This document shows positions 7,129 to 11,036 of a DNA stretch of 11,036 bases, one piece after another; positions within the stretch are counted from its first letter, which is position 1, and each line of letters begins with the position of its first letter. The DNA lies in the NCBI GenBank assembly GCA_964598005.1, contig CAZRAL010000071.1, positions 1 through 11,036 of the forward strand, read 5' to 3'. The position numbers and the translations under genes were made by a program. Origin of the DNA: CAZRAL01 sp964598005 (lineage in GTDB: Bacteria; Pseudomonadota; Gammaproteobacteria; Burkholderiales; Usitatibacteraceae). The notes beneath the pieces are model-generated. The model ran no database searches. It saw only the letters and a program-made list of their open reading frames with translations, and was not told the DNA's origin.

Positions 7129-7225
7129 GTTATTACCGTTTAGTCCGATTATCTGCCGTTAACCCCCCGATTTTTCCAAGCTGGGTCGTCACGCTGATGC
7201 GGCTACAAACAGAGATAAATTTTTA

Positions 7226-7254
7226 TTGCATTAGAGGGGATAAACGGGAATAAT
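7226..7254 (+). promoter_or_regulatory. Candidate promoter of the DUF6502/DUF5666 operon
   Basis: TTGCAT (7226-7231), a 17-base spacer and AATAAT (7249-7254, five of six matches to TATAAT) form a sigma70-type arrangement. It would start transcription near 7261, about 22 bases before the ATG at 7283. The -35 is weak. Confidence 0.45.
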
Positions 7255-7259
7255 TCCCG
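7245..7259. promoter_or_regulatory. Palindrome overlapping the candidate -10
   Basis: CGGGAATAATTCCCG is a perfect 6-bp inverted repeat with a three-base centre, and the candidate -10 AATAAT sits in its middle. This is where a repressor operator would be expected. As RNA it could also fold into a small hairpin followed, after a gap, by CTCTTTTT (7263-7270), so a leader attenuator is a less likely alternative. Confidence 0.4.
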
Positions 7260-7282
7260 CATCTCTTTTTGATTTGGTAAGC

Positions 7283-8113
7283 ATGACCTCTCTGGTGGGT
7301 GATCGCGATACGCATAAACAATTGCTGGGTGTGCTGGGGCGTGTGTTGGCGCCATTGGTACGGTTGTTGATCAGCAAAGGCATTACCTATCAGATGGCCA
7401 GCGAATTGCTAAAACGGGTCTATGTGCAATCAGCGCTGTGCCATTTCGAAGGAGAGGATACTGCCACCGGTACCCGTCTTTCGCTGCTGACCGGCTTGAA
7501 TCGGAAGGAAATCCGTCGGCTGACCACCGATGCAGCCGAAGAAAAACGACCAGAAACCATTACCTCTTTTGCTTCGGCAACGCATGCTGTATGGTGCAGC
7601 GTCCGCCGCTGGCGGGATCGCGATGGAAAACCAAAACCGCTGTCCCGGCACCCGGCGGGCCGCGAAGCTTCGTTTGACGATCTGGTGCGCTCGATTACCG
7701 TGGATGTTCGCCCGGGCGCTATTTATGAGGAACTGGTTCGTTTGGGTTATGCGCACGAGGACGGAGAAGGGTACTTGCATCTGAATGCCCGAGCTTTTGT
7801 TTCCCAGCGCGATTTCAACGACCGCCTGCTGCCGTTGGGTGAGAATCTCGAAGATCATGCTCAGGCGGCGGTTATCAATGTACTTTCCGACCAGCCTCTT
7901 TTTCTCGACCAAGCCGTATTTTCCGATGAGCTTTCCGAGCAATCGGTCAGCATGCTGGCGCAACTGGCACGCGATCAATGGCAACACGTACACGAAGAGA
8001 CCGTAAAACGGGCCATTGAGGCCGAAGCAGCCGATGCAGAAGCTGGCCGGGAAAGAAACCAGCGCATCCGGCTTGGTATGTATTTTTATGCGGAAAAAAA
8101 GGAAGAGAAATGA
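7283..8113 (+). CDS. DUF6502 family protein, putative HTH regulator
   Basis: This 276-residue soluble protein is recognised as DUF6502, a family of unknown function. Residues 24-50 (PLVRLLISKGITYQMASELLKRVYV) and 64-81 (TRLSLLTGLNRKEIRRLT) look like helix-turn-helix segments. The second resembles the recognition part of winged-helix regulators, so DNA binding is plausible but inferred. A central part (about 130-170) has an Asp/Glu-rich helix-strand pattern. The C-terminus is a charged helix (about 235-262) ending in GMYFYAEKKEEK. No signal peptide or membrane segment is seen. I chose ATG 7283; the TTG at 7274 would add three residues. Its stop overlaps the lipoprotein start (ATGA), implying translational coupling. 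The palindrome at its promoter could be its own operator. A decayed copy of its 3' end lies at 9479-9619. Confidence 0.85.
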   Translation: MTSLVGDRDTHKQLLGVLGRVLAPLVRLLISKGITYQMASELLKRVYVQSALCHFEGEDTATGTRLSLLTGLNRKEIRRLTTDAAEEKRPETITSFASATHAVWCSVRRWRDRDGKPKPLSRHPAGREASFDDLVRSITVDVRPGAIYEELVRLGYAHEDGEGYLHLNARAFVSQRDFNDRLLPLGENLEDHAQAAVINVLSDQPLFLDQAVFSDELSEQSVSMLAQLARDQWQHVHEETVKRAIEAEAADAEAGRERNQRIRLGMYFYAEKKEEK

Positions 8114-9375
8114 GTTTGTTTAAAGCTAGATTACTGATTGAGCCAGATTTCCCCCCCCCCCTGTTTCGTATAATGGGGGCAGTCGTTTTTTTATTTCTGA
8201 ATGCTTGTGGCGGCGGGGATATCAGCACTAAAACCGGATCAAATGGAACAGGCGTCACGCCTTCGGTGCCACCACCCGTGATAACAGGCTCACTGGTGGC
8301 AAGTGGCCCGCTCACTTCATCAGGGCCAACTGGTATTGCAGGAATAAACTGGGTGAACAGTGGTGCATCAATTTCCATTAATACGCAAACAGGTAGCGCC
8401 GCCACCGAATTACGCTTGGGGATGTTTGCCGAAATGACCGGTAATCTACAAAACGATACAGGCGAAGGCGCAGCCATTCAGCTTCAGACGCAGAGCACGG
8501 TCGTCGGACCTGTCGAGCAGATCAATGTCGGTGCACAGCAGCTGACGATATTATCGATATCGATACAGTTCGACCAAAATACGATTCTGGATGGCGTACC
8601 GACGCTCTCCGCAATTTCAGTCGGCGAGTACCTTGAAGTATATGGCTTGCCCTTGCCGCAACCGGGTTCGTTACTGGCTACACGTGTGATCAAACGCTCA
8701 GCCCCGCATGCTTCCTCTATTGAAATAGCGGGCGCGGTGACCAACTTTTCCAAAACCCAGTTTATGTTGCAAAACAGAACGATCGTAACCTCTGCCGACA
8801 CACGTCTCCTCACTTCCACAACGATTATGCCTTCGACGGCTCCGCATGCGCCACCGCTTGTGGCCATTCCAGAAAATGAGCCGGTGCGTGTTGTAGGCGT
8901 TTACGATAAAGCAGGCGATGTCATTACCGCGCTCGACGTAAAAAGCGGTTTGATCCCAATCCGCCCTGATAACAATACGATTGTGCTGGATGGGGTGGTA
9001 GAGAAAGTTACGGCGCCCGGGCATTTTCGCCTGAACGATACCAATGTAGAAAGTACGGTGCCTGGAGCGGCTTCGGTGATACCTGGAATGCGCGTTCAGG
9101 TGCGTGGCGTCAAACAACAAGGCGTTCTCACGGCAACAGAATTTCGTTTAATCCAGCCCACTGAACGTTTGACTTATACAGTGCAGGGAAATATTACCGA
9201 TTTTCAATCACCATCAAATTTCAGGGTGAATGGCGAAGCTATCAATGCTACCACCGCTATTTTGAAGAATGGAGCCATGAGCGACTTGAACAACAATCGC
9301 CCTGTGCTTATCAAGGCTGTGGCCGGAGCCGGGCATCTCGATGCTGTGGAAGTGACCTTTATTTCCGGGCCTTGA
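8110..9375 (+). CDS. DUF5666-repeat outer-membrane lipoprotein, copy 1, with poly-C tract
   Basis: This 421-residue lipoprotein has a signal peptide (about 1-32) with lipobox LNAC and lipidated Cys33. Gly at +2 argues for the outer membrane. A Gly/Ser/Thr/Pro-rich linker (34-72) includes KTGSNGTG. Five beta-rich DUF5666-like repeats follow at about 74-131, 132-196, 207-281, 294-349 and 359-419, each with the pattern G-V...F-L...G-V-V-G...A-V. Ligand and function are unknown to me. The start ATG overlaps the DUF6502 stop by four bases and follows GGAAGAG. Eleven C residues at 8151-8161 encode FPPPL, before the hydrophobic core. A one-base loss reads into TAA at 8171 and a one-base gain into TAA at 8229, so length changes would switch the gene off. 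An ATG at 8173 could give a shorter product with a poor signal peptide. Confidence 0.85.
   Translation: MSLFKARLLIEPDFPPPLFRIMGAVVFLFLNACGGGDISTKTGSNGTGVTPSVPPPVITGSLVASGPLTSSGPTGIAGINWVNSGASISINTQTGSAATELRLGMFAEMTGNLQNDTGEGAAIQLQTQSTVVGPVEQINVGAQQLTILSISIQFDQNTILDGVPTLSAISVGEYLEVYGLPLPQPGSLLATRVIKRSAPHASSIEIAGAVTNFSKTQFMLQNRTIVTSADTRLLTSTTIMPSTAPHAPPLVAIPENEPVRVVGVYDKAGDVITALDVKSGLIPIRPDNNTIVLDGVVEKVTAPGHFRLNDTNVESTVPGAASVIPGMRVQVRGVKQQGVLTATEFRLIQPTERLTYTVQGNITDFQSPSNFRVNGEAINATTAILKNGAMSDLNNNRPVLIKAVAGAGHLDAVEVTFISGP
8151..8161 (+). repeat. Homopolymeric C11 tract in the lipoprotein coding sequence
   Basis: Eleven consecutive C residues lie within codons 14-18. Tracts of this length slip readily during replication and are the classic basis of contingency loci. 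A G5 run at 8175-8179 could pair with part of the tract in mRNA around a ~13-base loop. The paralogue at 9622 has no such tract. Sequencing or assembly error in tract length cannot be excluded from one sequence. Confidence 0.8.
8518..8600 (+). repeat. 83-base identical block, copy 1
   Basis: This block is identical to 10006-10088 at every base, including third codon positions. It encodes the start of DUF5666-like repeat 2 (EQINVGAQQLTILSI...). The sequence on both sides is diverged. It contains the perfect palindrome TATCGATATCGATA at 8552-8565. Confidence 0.9.
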
Positions 9376-9478
9376 ACGATCTAGCGGGAGGGTTGCAAAT
9401 ACTGGACCTCGGAGGCTTGGGCAGGTAAGGGTTTGCTGTATAAAACCCCTGGCATTCGTCGTAGCCCAACGAGCTCAA
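8971..9478 (+). repeat. Long direct repeat, copy 1 (399 identical bases plus flank)
   Basis: Bases 8971-9369 are identical to 10459-10857, and 9370-9478 differ from 10858-10966 at only six positions. The offset is a constant 1488 with no gaps. It covers the last third of the lipoprotein gene (repeats 4 and 5), the stop codon and about 100 bases of 3' flank. The flank holds a GGGTTT/AAACCC hairpin (9429-9448) without a T-run. Confidence 0.93.
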
Positions 9479-9621
9479 TTGGTACGCGATTGATGTAAGC
9501 AAGTGAACAACTGGATTATAAAGCAGGCTATCGAGGCCGAGAGGATTAATACAGAAGCAAACTGCAAAAGGAGCCAGTGCATCTGGCTCAGCCTGTATTT
9601 TTATGCAAAAAAGGAATAGAA
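9376..9621. other. Gap between the two lipoprotein genes
   Basis: No intact gene is present. The first ~100 bases are shared with the 3' flank of the second lipoprotein gene. The rest is a decayed copy of the DUF6502 3' end, followed by the ribosome-binding site (AAGGA) of the second lipoprotein. No promoter or strong terminator is evident, so the second gene may depend on read-through from the first. Confidence 0.6.
9479..9619 (+). pseudogene. Remnant of a second DUF6502 gene (C-terminal ~46 codons)
   Basis: Translated in the frame ending at TAG 9617-9619, this stretch aligns without gaps to residues 228-270 of the intact DUF6502 protein. LVRD aligns to LARD, KQAIEAE to KRAIEAE, and the end LYFYAKKE to MYFYAEKKEEK. 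About 16 of the 39 residues after LVRD are identical. A TGA at 9491 interrupts it and there is no intact upstream part, so it is dead. Homology may extend left to about 9377, but too weakly to claim. It stands just before the second lipoprotein gene, where an intact DUF6502 gene stands before the first, so an entire two-gene unit was once duplicated. Confidence 0.8.
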
Positions 9622-10863
9622 ATGAACATTTGCAAAACAAAGGTTTTTGCCGGTCGTGGATTGATTTATTTGGTTCGCTTGACTGTAATAACTGCGTTGC
9701 TATTGTTGAATGCCTGTCTTGAATCCAAGACCGGCTCGAATGGGACGGGCTCAGCGCCGCCGCCCGCAGTGGCAGGCCCCTTGACCGCGAGTGGCCCGCT
9801 CACATCCTTGGGGCCATCCGGTATTGCGGGAACGAAATGGGTGAACGGCGGCGCATCGATTTACATCAATGCCAAATATGGCAGTGCTGCCACTGAATTA
9901 CGCCTGGGTATGTTCACCGAAATGACCGGTAACCTGCAAGGTAATACAGGTGAGGGCCTTGCTACCCAGCTTCAGGTACAGAGCACCGTTATCGGGCCGG
10001 TCGAACAGATCAATGTCGGTGCACAGCAGCTGACGATATTATCGATATCGATACAGTTCGACCAAAATACGATTCTGGATGGCGTACCAGCGCTCGCTGC
10101 GATTTCTGTGGGCGACTATATCGAAGTATATGGCTTGCCCTTGCCACAGCCGGGCTCGTTACTGGCTACACGGGTGATCAAGCGCACGCCTCCCCTTAAT
10201 GGAACCGTCGAAATATCAGGCAAGGGCACAAACTTTACTCTCAGCCAATTTACTTTGCAGAATAGAGTCATTACCGTTTCTCCCAAAATACAGGTCGTAA
10301 CGCCGGGACAAATATTGCCCGCGCCAGCGCCACCTAGTCCGCCAGTTACGATTATTGCGGAGAACGAAACAATACGTGTATTGGGAACATACGATTTGGT
10401 AAGCCATGCCGTTACTGCACTTGAAGTTACGAGGGGCTTTAACTTGATCCGCCCCGACAACAATACGATTGTGCTGGATGGGGTGGTAGAGAAAGTTACG
10501 GCGCCCGGGCATTTTCGCCTGAACGATACCAATGTAGAAAGTACGGTGCCTGGAGCGGCTTCGGTGATACCTGGAATGCGCGTTCAGGTGCGTGGCGTCA
10601 AACAACAAGGCGTTCTCACGGCAACAGAATTTCGTTTAATCCAGCCCACTGAACGTTTGACTTATACAGTGCAGGGAAATATTACCGATTTTCAATCACC
10701 ATCAAATTTCAGGGTGAATGGCGAAGCTATCAATGCTACCACCGCTATTTTGAAGAATGGAGCCATGAGCGACTTGAACAACAATCGCCCTGTGCTTATC
10801 AAGGCTGTGGCCGGAGCCGGGCATCTCGATGCTGTGGAAGTGACCTTTATTTCCGGGTCTTGA
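9622..10863 (+). CDS. DUF5666-repeat outer-membrane lipoprotein, copy 2
   Basis: This 413-residue paralogue of the lipoprotein at 8110 has a conventional signal peptide (NICKTKVFAGRG, then TVITALLLLNAC) with lipidated Cys32. The +2 residue is Leu, compatible with the outer membrane. KTGSNGTG follows, then five DUF5666-like repeats at about 66-123, 124-188, 199-273, 286-341 and 351-411. Repeats 4 and 5 are identical in protein to copy 1 except for the final residue (Ser, not Pro). Repeats 1 and 3 and the linkers differ substantially. I chose ATG 9622 because AAGGA precedes it by six bases; the frame is open upstream from 9577 only through the DUF6502 remnant. It lacks the poly-C tract, so it should be made constitutively if transcribed. 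No promoter of its own is seen. Confidence 0.85.
   Translation: MNICKTKVFAGRGLIYLVRLTVITALLLLNACLESKTGSNGTGSAPPPAVAGPLTASGPLTSLGPSGIAGTKWVNGGASIYINAKYGSAATELRLGMFTEMTGNLQGNTGEGLATQLQVQSTVIGPVEQINVGAQQLTILSISIQFDQNTILDGVPALAAISVGDYIEVYGLPLPQPGSLLATRVIKRTPPLNGTVEISGKGTNFTLSQFTLQNRVITVSPKIQVVTPGQILPAPAPPSPPVTIIAENETIRVLGTYDLVSHAVTALEVTRGFNLIRPDNNTIVLDGVVEKVTAPGHFRLNDTNVESTVPGAASVIPGMRVQVRGVKQQGVLTATEFRLIQPTERLTYTVQGNITDFQSPSNFRVNGEAINATTAILKNGAMSDLNNNRPVLIKAVAGAGHLDAVEVTFISGS
10006..10088 (+). repeat. 83-base identical block, copy 2
   Basis: This is the partner of 8518-8600 with no mismatches, at the same 1488-base offset as the long direct repeat. It includes the palindrome TATCGATATCGATA at 10040-10053. 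Confidence 0.9.
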
Positions 10864-10966
10864 ACGATTTAGCGGGAGGGTTGCAAATACTGGACCTCGG
10901 AGGCTTGGGCGGGTAAGGGTTTGCTGTATAAAACCCCTGGCATTCGTCGCAGCCCAACGCGCGCAA
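10459..10966 (+). repeat. Long direct repeat, copy 2
   Basis: This is the partner of 8971-9478. Identity is complete to 10857, then six mismatches occur up to 10966, after which the copies diverge abruptly. The right end (AGCCCAACGCGCGCAA) corresponds to the bases just before the recognisable DUF6502 remnant in copy 1, so the beginning of a third unit seems to be present. Confidence 0.9.
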
Positions 10967-11036
10967 CAATAAGAACAGACTGTAAATTAGTCGTCCCTGC
11001 AAAAGCCCTGACAGCCGCGCCAGCGTTAGCGTTCAT
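10864..11036. other. 3' flank of the second lipoprotein gene to the window end
   Basis: No gene is seen. The first ~100 bases belong to the direct repeat. The remainder is unique apart from the REP-like 17-mer at 10988. The GGGTTT/AAACCC hairpin recurs at 10917-10936 but lacks a T-run, so no intrinsic terminator is called. Confidence 0.5.
10988..11004 (+). repeat. REP-like repeat half-site, copy 2
   Basis: This is an exact copy of the 17-mer at 286-302, about 10.7 kb away in the same orientation. Here it is followed by GCCCTGAC, a poor partner for the GTCCCTGC arm, so the REP hairpin is degenerate. Confidence 0.5.

Larger units (their letters stand above)
6759..7282. other. Divergent control region between nrdA and the DUF6502 gene
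   Basis: This 524-base non-coding, AT-rich region serves the leftward nrd operon and the rightward DUF6502/DUF5666 operon. From left to right it holds the nrdA leader, three DnaA-like 9-mers, two NrdR-type boxes with an embedded candidate nrd promoter, three TGAAACA direct repeats, and a palindrome on the candidate DUF6502 promoter. The 61-codon plus-strand frame within it (6855-7040) overlaps these sites and looks spurious. Confidence 0.7.

Noticed and set aside
7430..7993. 187-codon minus-strand frame inside the DUF6502 gene
   Set aside because: It is antisense to a recognised gene, with no Shine-Dalgarno or motif seen.
8484..9120. Minus-strand frames opposite the lipoprotein genes, repeated at 10116-10608
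   Set aside because: Their duplication simply follows the duplicated plus-strand gene. They carry no independent coding signal.
9429..9448. GGGTTT/AAACCC hairpin after the first lipoprotein, also at 10917-10936, as a terminator
   Set aside because: It has only six pairs, an eight-base loop and no T-run after it. It is more likely part of the decayed coding remnant.
1..11036. CRISPR array
   Set aside because: No regularly spaced short repeats with unique spacers were seen. The repeats present are two-copy paralogue repeats, REP-like half-sites and short promoter motifs.

Overview
The window reads as a chromosomal segment of a betaproteobacterium (Burkholderiales or Nitrosomonadales type). 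The reasons are the class Ia ribonucleotide reductase proteins, with a long Pro/Ala-rich NrdB N-terminus and a ~980-residue NrdA ending in a Cys-rich tail, the tRNA-Gly(GCC)/tRNA-Cys(GCA) pair with encoded CCA ends, and a DUF6502/DUF5666 gene pair. This placement rests on recalled family features, not on a search.

Layout. Bases 1-194 hold the 3' part of tRNA-Gly and a complete tRNA-Cys. Bases 195-1026 are accessory-looking DNA: a structured spacer, half of a REP-like repeat and a decayed IS5-type transposase start. Bases 1027-1803 (minus strand) encode an AT-rich orphan protein with two membrane segments. Bases 1941-6758 (minus strand) form the operon nrdA - yegP-like 2 - yegP-like 1 - nrdB, so two small DUF1508 proteins lie between the two reductase subunits. 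The 524-base region 6759-7282 is a divergent control region. It has two NrdR-type boxes 32 bp apart, a candidate nrdA promoter whose -10 lies inside one box, three DnaA-like 9-mers, three TGAAACA direct repeats, and a palindrome overlapping the candidate -10 of the rightward gene.

From 7283 to the end (plus strand) is a tandem array. It contains a DUF6502 protein with an HTH-like region, an overlapping outer-membrane lipoprotein made of five DUF5666-like repeats, a decayed remnant of a second DUF6502 gene, a second lipoprotein paralogue, and the start of a third unit remnant. The paralogues are mosaics: 83-base and 399-base stretches are identical at nucleotide level between diverged stretches, which suggests gene conversion. 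The first lipoprotein gene has an 11-C homopolymer upstream of its signal-peptide hydrophobic core. Loss or gain of one C leads to an early stop, making it a candidate phase-variable locus.

The nrd operon makes dNTPs and appears to be under NrdR control, possibly also DnaA control. The DUF6502/DUF5666 array is the part most likely to be an undescribed system: a putative cytoplasmic regulator translationally coupled to a surface lipoprotein, duplicated, partly homogenised and possibly switched on and off.
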